Virus record (IMG/VR): IMGVR_UViG_3300047508_000156
Location: 1 to 41,698 of that record
Source of the DNA: a virus
Length of the DNA: 41,698 nt
Reading direction: 5' to 3' (one strand)
Below the pieces are notes generated by a model. The model was not told where the DNA came from. It made no database searches and saw only the letters and a program-made list of their open reading frames with translations. The position numbers and the translations under genes are program-made. Shown here piece after piece: positions 15,920 through 21,886 of the stretch (position 1 is its first letter; each line of letters opens with the position of its first letter).

Positions 15920-16761
15920 CGTTCCCACCAGACGACGCCCGCCGGCCGTCCGAAGACGACGACAGCAGATGGGAACGGCGCTGAATTCTGTGAGGTGCCG
16001 AACTTCAGACGTCCGCGTAGGAACCGGATCTCGCCATGGCGGCAGTGGTCCCACCACCAGCCGGTGTCGACACGGGCGGGAATGAGGCAGACTACGGTCG
16101 CCCCGCCGTCGGCTGCCTCGTGCGCCTTCGCTATCCACCGGGAGATTTCATCCCCGTAGGGGGGGTTCATCCAGCAGGTTCCTGTCCATTCCTGCGTGAG
16201 CCCGTCGGTTTCGGGTGTGAAGTACTTCTCACATTTGGCCGATGAGTCCAGGGCGCAGACGTCGAGTGTGAAACTGAACTCGGTGTCGAGCTCGTCGAAC
16301 AGGGGTTGCGGGGTCTCCCACTCATCGGTCCCGCCAGCCTGGTTTGCCAACTGTCCGCGGGTACGGAGAAGGCCGGCACGGGTGGGCTGTGGCTCGTTCT
16401 CGACGTACTCGTTGAAGACCTCATCAGGGACAGCCGCGACTTGGCGAGCGCGGTGCTCAGCGTCGTAGTCCCGAGGACTTGCAACGTGCGAGTCCTCCGC
16501 ATGCTGGTTGCGCCCATGCTCGGCCGGCCCGAGCAGTTCGCCATACAGCCGCTCGCCCAAGAGACGAATGCGTCCCCACCGCTGCTCGCGTTCTGCGCCG
16601 AGCTTCGACAAGCGGATGGCCTGTTCGGCGAGTTTGATACGTCCCAGGAGCGCTTCGGCCTGTTCAGGTGTCTCAATGCTGTCGAGTGCGGCGAGGGCAT
16701 CCGCTTCCCACTGATCAGCCTCAACGAGCGTCGCGTCTGTACGTCTTGCGGGTAGGGTCAC
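15916..16761 (-). CDS. dam: Phage-type DNA N6-adenine methyltransferase (Dam family)
   Basis: A 281-aa protein. The N-terminal 140 residues are a helical Glu/Ala/Arg-rich extension. The C-terminal half is the phage Dam domain: DEWETPQPLFDELDTEF (146-162), then TLDVCALD, CWMNPPYGDEI with the catalytic NPPY at 199-202, and CLIPARVDTGWW. This is the typical DNA N-6-adenine-methyltransferase of phages. GTG at 16761, overlapping the nuclease stop (GTGA), fits the coupling pattern of this operon. It likely protects against restriction. Confidence 0.92.
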   Translation of the reverse strand: MTLPARRTDATLVEADQWEADALAALDSIETPEQAEALLGRIKLAEQAIRLSKLGAEREQRWGRIRLLGERLYGELLGPAEHGRNQHAEDSHVASPRDYDAEHRARQVAAVPDEVFNEYVENEPQPTRAGLLRTRGQLANQAGGTDEWETPQPLFDELDTEFSFTLDVCALDSSAKCEKYFTPETDGLTQEWTGTCWMNPPYGDEISRWIAKAHEAADGGATVVCLIPARVDTGWWWDHCRHGEIRFLRGRLKFGTSQNSAPFPSAVVVFGRPAGVVWWER

Positions 16762-17117
16762 AAAGTCTCCAGTTGAACTTGAGTGTTCCGCAGCGGAGGC
16801 CATTCCGATGCGGGGATCCGCTGCAAACCGCGCCTTGGTGGCCACCAGTACAGCCACGCCTCGCATCCGTGCTGTGCGGCAGTCTCAACCATGGCTTGAC
16901 GGTCAATGGGCAGAAAGTTCACCCATGGGGAGCGGGTCGTGGACTTGACCTCGATGAGCTGCATCTCCGGCCAGCCCGTGCGGTTGGTCACGGCGAGGAT
17001 GTCGCCGGCGCCGCCGATATGCCTGCGGGACGCGCACAGCCAGCCCTCCGTGGCCAGGAGGTCCATGACCTTCAGCTCCCGGGCGTTCCCGGCGCCGGGA
17101 GCGCGTTTGCGGCGCAT
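16758..17117 (-). CDS. PD-(D/E)xK nuclease, Holliday-junction-resolvase-like
   Basis: A 119-aa protein with the restriction-like nuclease layout: basic N-terminus, Glu14 in NARELKV, GAGDI (36-40) and IEVKST (55-60), giving the E...GxxD...ExK active site. Size and motif spacing fit archaeal-type Holliday junction resolvases and VRR-Nuc-like phage enzymes. It would cut branched DNA to prepare replicated genomes for packaging. Its neighbours are a DUF669-like protein upstream and Dam downstream, consistent with a replication and recombination cluster. Confidence 0.85.
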   Translation of the reverse strand: MRRKRAPGAGNARELKVMDLLATEGWLCASRRHIGGAGDILAVTNRTGWPEMQLIEVKSTTRSPWVNFLPIDRQAMVETAAQHGCEAWLYWWPPRRGLQRIPASEWPPLRNTQVQLETL

Positions 17118-17119
17118 CT

Positions 17120-17617
17120 CTACGGCTCGATGCGAGCCGCGGGCGTCACGCGGACGCGGGGTCTCCCTTGCTTCCACGTGAAGCAGCGCCTGAGTTCCAT
17201 GAGTGCGTCCCCTTCGGTGCGGTTGAGCAGGTCGACGGCGCGTTTGCCGTCGACCTTCGGCTCCTGTTCGATGAGCAGCCCCGCTGTGGCCCCTGCTCCC
17301 AGTAGGCCACGCTCGATCAAGTGTTCTACCACCGTTTCGAGCTCGGTGGCATCCCAGCTCCGGGTCCGTCCATGGTTGACGTCCACGTTGCGGGCACCGA
17401 CCACCCACGGGTCCGGGCTGTACTCCCCCATGGCGGCGTCGCGGCGGCGGACGAGCTCATCCTCCGCCATCCGCCGCCACTCCTGCATCTGCTTTTCCCG
17501 GGCTTCGAGTTCGGTGAAGATTTCGACGAGGAGGTCGTCCTTGACGTCTTCGACGGGGAACATGACGCCGGTTCTGGGGTCGACGACGGTCTGCTGCTCG
17601 TGCGGGACGAGCTTCAC
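17120..17617 (-). CDS. 165-aa conserved-type hypothetical protein
   Basis: GTG at 17617 follows GAGGAG and overlaps the upstream stop (GTGA). The N-terminal 75 residues contain FPVEDVKDDLLVEIFTELEA and a basic-acidic helix ending RRRDAAMGEY. The C-terminal half is mixed alpha/beta with a basic end (GRPRVRVTPAARIEP). It may be a partner of the recombination proteins around it. I do not recognise the family. Confidence 0.65.
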   Translation of the reverse strand: MKLVPHEQQTVVDPRTGVMFPVEDVKDDLLVEIFTELEAREKQMQEWRRMAEDELVRRRDAAMGEYSPDPWVVGARNVDVNHGRTRSWDATELETVVEHLIERGLLGAGATAGLLIEQEPKVDGKRAVDLLNRTEGDALMELRRCFTWKQGRPRVRVTPAARIEP

Positions 17618-17760
17618 GTCTCCTCTTTCAGGTCGACGGGGGGTCCCCAGGTGTCTCCGGGGTCGTCGCGGGTGGCGACCTCCATCCGGCCGTTGTCCCA
17701 GAGCCGGACGAAGACGGTGCGGTCCTGGTTGACCCAGAGGCGGTAGCCGTCATGGGTCAC
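17614..17760 (-). CDS. 48-aa hypothetical protein
   Basis: The GTG start at 17760 overlaps the upstream TGA and the gene's TGA overlaps the next GTG. The peptide (VTHDGYRLWVNQDRTVFVRL at its start) alternates hydrophobic and polar residues, suggesting a small beta-sheet. The two GTGA overlaps are the evidence that this short frame is translated. Confidence 0.6.
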   Translation of the reverse strand: MTHDGYRLWVNQDRTVFVRLWDNGRMEVATRDDPGDTWGPPVDLKEET

Positions 17761-17948
17761 GGTTCTCGCCTCAGTCCCTCGGCGAACCCGAGCACCTGGT
17801 TGGCGACCTCCATGCCGAGCCGGACGGTCTCCATGTCCGGCTCGGTGCTGGCCTCGTACGACATCCCCGGCACCGGATGGTGGGTCATGATGCCCACTTT
17901 CGGCAAGACAGAGCTCTTGTCGATGTTCACGGTGAGGTAGACCATCAT
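17757..17948 (-). CDS. 63-aa hypothetical protein
   Basis: ATG at 17948 overlaps the preceding stop (ATGA). The beta N-terminus (MMVYLTVNIDKSSVLPKVG) is followed by a C-terminal helix (ETVRLGMEVANQVLGFAEGL). Function unknown; coupled on both sides within the early operon. Confidence 0.62.
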   Translation of the reverse strand: MMVYLTVNIDKSSVLPKVGIMTHHPVPGMSYEASTEPDMETVRLGMEVANQVLGFAEGLRREP

Positions 17949-18172
17949 GCGGATCGGATCTTCCGCTGCGTCTCGGCTTTCAGGGTGTGCCGGCCGGTCC
18001 GCCAGTTGCGGGCCGGGACAGCGATGAGGGTGACGCCCTGGTCGAGCGTTTCGGAGGTCATGTCCTCCGCCACGCGGCGACAGGCGGTGGCCGCGTTCGG
18101 CGCCTCGATGCCGTCGCGCTCGACCATGTAGTTGCCGTCGCTCTCGTTGAGGACGATGTACATGGTCGCCAT
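17945..18172 (-). CDS. 75-aa hypothetical protein
   Basis: ATG at 18172 forms a TGATG overlap with the DUF669-like gene. The protein begins with a strand (MATMYIVLNESDGNYMVERD), then a helix (ATACRRVAEDM), a strand (VTLIAVPARNW) and a basic tail. It looks like a compact alpha/beta fold of unknown role, co-expressed with recombination genes. Confidence 0.65.
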   Translation of the reverse strand: MATMYIVLNESDGNYMVERDGIEAPNAATACRRVAEDMTSETLDQGVTLIAVPARNWRTGRHTLKAETQRKIRSA

Positions 18173-18660
18173 CAGAACGCGGGCTCGTCGCCGAACTTCT
18201 CCGCGGCCGACGCGAACGTCTTGGACTGCGACTCCGTGAACCCGTTCGCGTCCGACGGAATGTCGCGGTCCCCGCCGACCACCCGGGAGCCATGAACGTT
18301 CACGTTCATGTACCCGTCCTTGTAGGCGACGGTCACCTCAGCCGTGGTCCCGAGCTTCACGACCGCGTCGAGCTGGTCGTCGAGGTCGGAGATGTCGTCC
18401 ACCTGGGCCCAGTCGACGCCGTAGGCGGCGCAGGCGTTGCCGTTCATCTGCTTGATGCTGTCGGGCTGGAAGCCCATGAAGTGCTGGAACCGTTCGCCGG
18501 CGTGGTCGCCGTCGATGATCTGCAGGATGACCTTGGCCCACTGGCGGCCGTCCTTGCCTTCGAAGGCGGATGCCTCCTCGAGCCAGGTGTTGTATTTGCC
18601 GCGGGGCGGCTCGATGAGCTCGCTGTCCATGGCCTTCCTCATGCTGTCTCCGAACGACAT
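18172..18660 (-). CDS. DUF669-like phage protein, possible ssDNA-binding
   Basis: A 162-aa protein starting MSFGDSMRKAMDSE. PPRGKYNTWLEEASAFEGKD and WAKVILQIIDGDHAGERFQH (about residues 18-59) match the layout of DUF669-type phage proteins, which have an OB-like domain and are often found beside recombinases and nucleases. DISDLDDQLDAVVKLG precedes a last pair of strands. By position it could be the phage single-strand-binding protein. The family assignment is from memory of motifs and is not certain. Confidence 0.62.
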   Translation of the reverse strand: MSFGDSMRKAMDSELIEPPRGKYNTWLEEASAFEGKDGRQWAKVILQIIDGDHAGERFQHFMGFQPDSIKQMNGNACAAYGVDWAQVDDISDLDDQLDAVVKLGTTAEVTVAYKDGYMNVNVHGSRVVGGDRDIPSDANGFTESQSKTFASAAEKFGDEPAF

Positions 18661-19482
18661 CTACGCGTCCTCTGCTTCCTTCTTGTCGGTGGTGTCGACA
18701 GCGGCGCCGTCGACCTCGGTCTCGGTCTCGGTCTCCGTGATGATTTCCCCGGTCGCCTCGTCGACGGGTACGGCGGCGTCGGCGAGCAACTTCGCCAGCC
18801 GGGCGAGCGCGAACGGGAAGCCGCCGTCGCACAACTCGAAGATGTCCTGGCCGATCGTGTTCGCCCCTACGGCCGGGTCGTCCACGCCGGCGGCCATGAG
18901 GATCCGGGTGAGGTTCGTGGCGATGAGCGGGATCGCGTTGTCGCTCATGTGGGCGGCCCAGCCGGGAAGGGGGGCCGAGCCGGCCGGGCCACCCGGCCCG
19001 AGGCTACCCTCCGCTTCCTCGGCGCTGACGGTCCCGAACGCGACGAGATTGCTGACGGCGCGGTTCGTGGCGCGGGTGACCGCGGTGGCGGGGAGCGAGT
19101 GGTCCATCTTCTCGTCGCCCTTGCGGAACCGTTTCTCCCGCTGGGAGCATGCGCCGTCGCCTTCGGCGTGCCGGCCGGACGGGTGGATGGCCCGGACGAC
19201 GGCGCGGGCGACCATGACGGTGCCGTCATCTTCGGGCTCGTGGGTGACGTCCACGCTGACGATCTCCGTTGAGACGCCGTACGCTGCGGCGAGCTTCTGG
19301 AAGCCTGAGCGGGTGGTGAATTCGCGGTCGCCGACGCGCTGGACGTCGTCCTTGGTGAGGATGGCGCGGCAGGTCTCCTGGTAGGCGCGCATCACCTGGG
19401 CGGCCTCGGTGGGCGCCATGGGGAGGAGGGGCTGCGCCCGGATTTCGAGCGCGTGGCCGACGGGTTCGTCGGTCATGGTCAT
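18661..19482 (-). CDS. 273-aa phage protein, possible recombination/annealing factor
   Basis: The middle section is distinctive: TKDDVQRVGDREFTTRSGFQ and KLAAAYGVSTEIV (about residues 43-75), then HSLPATAVTRATNRAVSNLV near 128-147. These phrases recur in a conserved phage protein family encoded beside SSB-like genes and often listed as recombination-related. The C-terminus is acidic and repetitive (TETETETEV). It sits directly upstream of the DUF669-like gene. I infer a role in DNA recombination or annealing; no catalytic motif is visible. Confidence 0.6.
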   Translation of the reverse strand: MTMTDEPVGHALEIRAQPLLPMAPTEAAQVMRAYQETCRAILTKDDVQRVGDREFTTRSGFQKLAAAYGVSTEIVSVDVTHEPEDDGTVMVARAVVRAIHPSGRHAEGDGACSQREKRFRKGDEKMDHSLPATAVTRATNRAVSNLVAFGTVSAEEAEGSLGPGGPAGSAPLPGWAAHMSDNAIPLIATNLTRILMAAGVDDPAVGANTIGQDIFELCDGGFPFALARLAKLLADAAVPVDEATGEIITETETETEVDGAAVDTTDKKEAEDA

Positions 19483-19700
19483 GCGGTCTCCTTCTTCTCG
19501 GTTCGTTCGATGCGTTCTTCGGCTTCGTGGATGAAGCGGTGAATGGTGTCCGGGTGCCGGCGCAGGTCGGCGACGATGTCGGCCCGGTCCTGCTTCGTGA
19601 GCCCTGCGAGGCCGTGTCGGCGGCTGAGGGTCTCGAGGTACTCGACGGCGTGTTCAGGGGTCATGGGTGCCGTGCAGGCGGACGGGCGTGCACTTGTCAT
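19479..19700 (-). CDS. 73-aa helical protein
   Basis: A basic-acidic helical protein (TPEHAVEYLETLSRRHGL, then LRRHPDTIHRFIHEAEERIE). ATG at 19700 or ATG at 19664 could start it. Neither has a good ribosome site, and 19700 leaves the smaller gap to the gene upstream. The stop overlaps the 273-aa gene start (ATGA). Function unknown. Confidence 0.58.
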   Translation of the reverse strand: MTSARPSACTAPMTPEHAVEYLETLSRRHGLAGLTKQDRADIVADLRRHPDTIHRFIHEAEERIERTEKKETA

Positions 19701-19708
19701 AGTCGGCG

Positions 19709-19903
19709 TTATTGGGCATCGGCCATCGCCTTCCCGAGCCGCGTTCGCTCATCCTTCGACAACGTGACGCGCACGGTCATCGTCCACCCGGCGTGACTCT
19801 GCCAGTGCGAGCAACCGGGCCACACGGCCGGCCACCCACAGTGGCGGCACACGTCGATGACGTAGCCGACGGGCGGGTCTACAGAAGCCCCGTTCTCAGG
19901 CAT
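19709..19903 (-). CDS. 64-aa putative zinc-finger protein
   Basis: It contains CRHCGWPAVWPGCSHWQSH (residues 19-37), a cluster of Cys and His suitable for a zinc finger, then a helix (LSKDERTRLGKAMADA). It overlaps the end of the gene upstream by 8 bases. It is probably a small DNA- or protein-binding factor. Confidence 0.6.
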   Translation of the reverse strand: MPENGASVDPPVGYVIDVCRHCGWPAVWPGCSHWQSHAGWTMTVRVTLSKDERTRLGKAMADAQ

Positions 19904-20081
19904 CGCGCACCGGGATCTCTCGCGTCGTCAGGTCCATGCCGTTCGGATGCCGCCGCCACGCGCCGACACCCCATCGCGCAGAACGACGCCGCGACCATCC
20001 GCGTCCACGACTCGCGCGATAGACGCGCCACGCCACTTCCCAGCGCGAGATTCGGTTTCCAGAAGGCGCGTTATCAACCAT
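19896..20081 (-). CDS. 61-aa Arg/Trp-rich protein
   Basis: It starts with ATG at 20081, two bases after the RHH stop. The peptide is strongly basic (RVYRASRGRGWSRRRSARWG). It could be a nucleic-acid-binding peptide, but such composition also arises in spurious frames of GC-rich DNA. The tight spacing between two real genes favours a true gene. Confidence 0.48.
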   Translation of the reverse strand: MVDNAPSGNRISRWEVAWRVYRASRGRGWSRRRSARWGVGAWRRHPNGMDLTTREIPVRDA

Positions 20082-20082
20082 G

Positions 20083-20262
20083 TCAGGCGGCGGGCTGACG
20101 GTCTTCGTAGGCGGCGATGCGCTCGTCGATGAGCCGGCGGATCTCGCCGCCCATGGATCGGTGCTCGCGGGCGGCGATCTCTCGCAGCCGGTCGTGTTGC
20201 TCTCTCCGGATGCGGATGGTCGTGACGACCGACGGCTCCGGGATGTCTTCTTCAGCAGTCAC
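20083..20262 (-). CDS. Ribbon-helix-helix transcriptional regulator
   Basis: A 59-aa Arc/CopG-type protein: a beta-strand VVTTIRIRR (residues 12-20) followed by a helix (QHDRLREIAAREH), a turn with the usual Ser-Met-Gly, and a second helix (EIRRLIDERIAAYED). It starts with GTG at 20262 with no ribosome site. A promoter's -10 box (TAGTCT) ends six bases upstream, so its mRNA is probably leaderless. It heads the long early minus operon and lies beside a palindrome overlapping two divergent promoters, which suggests autoregulation. Confidence 0.82.
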   Translation of the reverse strand: MTAEEDIPEPSVVTTIRIRREQHDRLREIAAREHRSMGGEIRRLIDERIAAYEDRQPAA

Positions 20263-20268
20263 GAACGG

Positions 20269-20311
20269 AGACTACATTTTCTTGACTTGTGATGTCAAGC
20301 TGATGTAGCCT
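20269..20311. promoter_or_regulatory. Divergent overlapping promoters with shared palindrome
   Basis: Leftward: TTGACA at 20298-20293, 18-bp spacer, TAGTCT at 20274-20269. Rightward: TTGACT at 20282-20287, 18-bp spacer, TAGCCT at 20306-20311. The two -35 boxes lie in one inverted repeat, CTTGAC (20281-20286) and GTCAAG (20294-20299). A dimeric regulator bound here would block both promoters. The adjacent RHH protein is the obvious candidate. Confidence 0.75.
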
Positions 20312-20316
20312 GCGGT

Positions 20317-20389
20317 GTGGGCGGGCCGTGCACCATGCATCCCACGAAAGTCCATAGGGCGTGTGTGAACCCAGGTGCGGCCCGCCCAC
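20317..20389 (+). promoter_or_regulatory. Large 5'-UTR stem-loop of the 46-aa membrane-protein mRNA
   Basis: The predicted transcript start is about 20317. From there GTGGGCGGGCCG (20317-20328) pairs perfectly with CGGCCCGCCCAC (20378-20389). After a 2-base bulge, CACC (20331-20334) pairs with GGTG (20374-20377), which extends the stem to 16 bp around a 39-base loop. A stem at the very 5' end should protect the mRNA or hinder translation initiation. It could be a protein- or RNA-responsive leader. Confidence 0.65.
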
Positions 20390-20412
20390 CGATCTATCGC
20401 ATGGGAGGCTTC

Positions 20413-20553
20413 GTGACCTGGCTGCTGATTCTCGCCGCGTTCCTCGGCTGGCTGGCGTTCTCGACCCTGGTCGGGATGGTGTTGGGCCGTGTGTTGCGTG
20501 GTCGCCGGCGGGAGGATTCGCGTCCCGGCTACATCACGGACTGGACGATCTGA
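20413..20553 (+). CDS. 46-aa membrane protein
   Basis: GTG at 20413 follows GGGAGG with 4-base spacing, the best ribosome site in the region. An ATG at 20401 would add four residues. One hydrophobic segment (TWLLILAAFLGWLAFSTLVG, residues 2-21) precedes a basic tail (GRVLRGRRREDSR). This is a single-span inner-membrane protein, expressed early and coupled to the next gene by TGATG. Candidate roles are superinfection exclusion or membrane takeover (inference). Confidence 0.68.
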   Translation: MTWLLILAAFLGWLAFSTLVGMVLGRVLRGRRREDSRPGYITDWTI

Positions 20554-20903
20554 TGGAGGGTTCTGTTCAGGGCTCAACAAGCCACGAGGACATGGATGCG
20601 GTCTACGCGGAACGCAACGCGGTCGTGCTGGCGTTCGCTGCCGCGATGGAACAACTCGGCTACGACGTTGGCCAGATCGTGGACGAGCAGGAGCCCGACT
20701 GGCCGGTGCTCGTGATCGAGACTCCCCGCGGCCAAGTGTCGTGGCACATGCGCGCCGAGGAGATGCCGCCGGGCGTGCCTCGTCATCCGCACGACTGGGA
20801 TGGTCACACCACGGAGGAGAAGTACCGGCGGCTCGACCGTCTCGTAGCTGTGCAGTTCGCGCCTGATCGGGTCGCGATCAATGAGGACGGCTCTGATGTC
20901 TGA
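20553..20903 (+). CDS. 116-aa early hypothetical protein
   Basis: ATG at 20553 overlaps the preceding TGA. The protein has a helical N-terminus (AERNAVVLAFAAAMEQLGYD) and a strand-turn-strand region (PVLVIETPRGQVSWHMRAEE). It is acidic overall, with conserved-looking His/Trp residues (PHDWDGHTTEEKYRRLDRL). Small actinophage proteins of this style are common and uncharacterised. Confidence 0.7.
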   Translation: MEGSVQGSTSHEDMDAVYAERNAVVLAFAAAMEQLGYDVGQIVDEQEPDWPVLVIETPRGQVSWHMRAEEMPPGVPRHPHDWDGHTTEEKYRRLDRLVAVQFAPDRVAINEDGSDV

Positions 20904-21261
20904 GGGTGGGGAGGCCCGGAACCACGAGGCCGAGATCGAACAGCTACGTGCAGAGAACGAACGCCTCCGCGCCTTCGCGTTCGGAGACGCCCCCGACTGG
21001 AAGCGCGCGAACGCCACACTCAAACACCGGGTACGCGAACTAGAGGCAGAACTCAACGCCGTCAGGCGTTCCCCGCAGAGCGAGGACCACGAGGCGGGCA
21101 TCGAGGCGGCTCTACAGGCGTATTGGGAGAGCACGCGGGTAGCCGACGGATCGACAACGTTCCGCGATGACATGCGTGCTGCTATCGCCGCCTACCTCTC
21201 CCGCTGCCCGTCCCCGGAGAGCAACACAGAGGCCGGGCGTGACCCGGGCCGAACTGATTGA
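20896..21261 (+). CDS. Coiled-coil early protein
   Basis: A 121-aa protein. The first 60 residues form a strong coiled coil (EAEIEQLRAENERLRAF and LKHRVRELEAELNAVRR), then a helical domain (AALQAYWESTRV, MRAAIAAYLSRC). The start at 20896 overlaps the previous gene. An in-frame ATG at 20881 would add five residues. The sequence suggests a dimer-forming scaffold or adaptor. Function unknown. Confidence 0.7.
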   Translation: MSEGGEARNHEAEIEQLRAENERLRAFAFGDAPDWKRANATLKHRVRELEAELNAVRRSPQSEDHEAGIEAALQAYWESTRVADGSTTFRDDMRAAIAAYLSRCPSPESNTEAGRDPGRTD

Positions 21262-21409
21262 GCTCGCCGCACCCGCCTGCACCGTCTGCGAACAGCCGGT
21301 GCAACGCTGCGAGATGCGCTGGGAACACACACCCGAAGGCTGGATCATCGGCCCCGTGTTCCTCGTGTGTGCCGCCGGGCACCGCAGCCCCGTGAAGTTG
21401 CTGGACTAG
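21239..21409 (+). CDS. 56-aa putative zinc-binding protein
   Basis: GTG at 21239 overlaps the end of the coiled-coil gene. The peptide carries CTVCEQPVQRC (residues 15-25), then strands WIIGPVFLVCAAGH with a further Cys and His, giving a plausible zinc ribbon. It is the last gene of the short plus operon and ends one base before the convergent lysozyme-like gene. Confidence 0.65.
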   Translation: MTRAELIELAAPACTVCEQPVQRCEMRWEHTPEGWIIGPVFLVCAAGHRSPVKLLD

Positions 21410-21410
21410 G

Positions 21411-21716
21411 TCAGCACGGGTCGAACGGGCACCAGTCCCGGCACCCGAACCGTTGCAGGGCCCCCACCAGGATCCGCCACTGCTGCCCGTACGACGCGAA
21501 CAGGGGGTCCCGGGCGTACCGGTGGCCGCCGTGCCTTCGCCACGCCTCCGGGGACCATTGAGCGATGCCGTGGTACTGGCCGTTCACGGCCCTGGGGTTG
21601 CCGCGCGATTCGTAGTGGACGATGCAGCGCGCGAGCGAGGTGGTTGACGCTTCGGCGTCCACGGTGGCCGGCAGGGTGGCCGCGATGGTTGCGGCGAGCC
21701 CGAGCAGTTTGCGCAT
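21411..21716 (-). CDS. Secreted Rpf-like transglycosylase domain protein
   Basis: A 101-aa protein with a signal peptide (MRKLLGLAATIAATLPATVD) and a mature lysozyme-fold domain: ARCIVHYESRGNPRAVN carries the catalytic Glu (in HYES), followed by YHGIAQWSPEAWRRHGG and a Cys-rich end (CRDWCPFDPC). This matches the transglycosylase-like domain of resuscitation-promoting factors, an actinobacterial family that cleaves peptidoglycan. GGGAGGAGG is an ideal ribosome site. It lies apart from the late lysis genes and back-to-back with the RAMP-like gene, so it may act early on the cell wall. Confidence 0.78.
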   Translation of the reverse strand: MRKLLGLAATIAATLPATVDAEASTTSLARCIVHYESRGNPRAVNGQYHGIAQWSPEAWRRHGGHRYARDPLFASYGQQWRILVGALQRFGCRDWCPFDPC

Positions 21717-21774
21717 GGTGCGCCTCCTCCCGTCGGAAGCGCGGCAAGCTAGCAGGTCACTGGCATACGTAGCC

Positions 21775-21803
21775 TTGACAGCGATTATATTCGCTTGTAG
21801 TCT
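21775..21803 (+). promoter_or_regulatory. Strong promoter of the RAMP-like gene and pentamer arrays
   Basis: TTGACA (21775-21780), exactly 17 bases, then TAGTCT (21798-21803). The -10 is the same hexamer as in the RHH promoter. Transcription should start near 21810. No terminator is seen between here and 23112, so the protein gene and the arrays may share one transcript. The AT-rich spacer (GATTATATT) stands out in this GC-rich genome. Confidence 0.8.
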
Positions 21804-21814
21804 GCGCGATGCGT

Positions 21815-21839
21815 GGCTTGGCTTGGCACTCACAGTGCC
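21815..21839 (+). other. Mini-array and hairpin in the leader of the RAMP-like mRNA
   Basis: Right after the predicted transcript start come three in-phase pentamers GGCTT GGCTT GGCAC (21815-21829), the same unit as in the downstream arrays. They run into a perfect 6-bp hairpin: GGCACT (21825-21830), loop CAC, AGTGCC (21834-21839). If the protein binds GGCNN RNA, it could bind here and control its own mRNA. Confidence 0.55.
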
Positions 21840-21886
21840 CGGCCGGGACCGTCAACAACACACCCAACAACACAGGAGAGAGGAAT

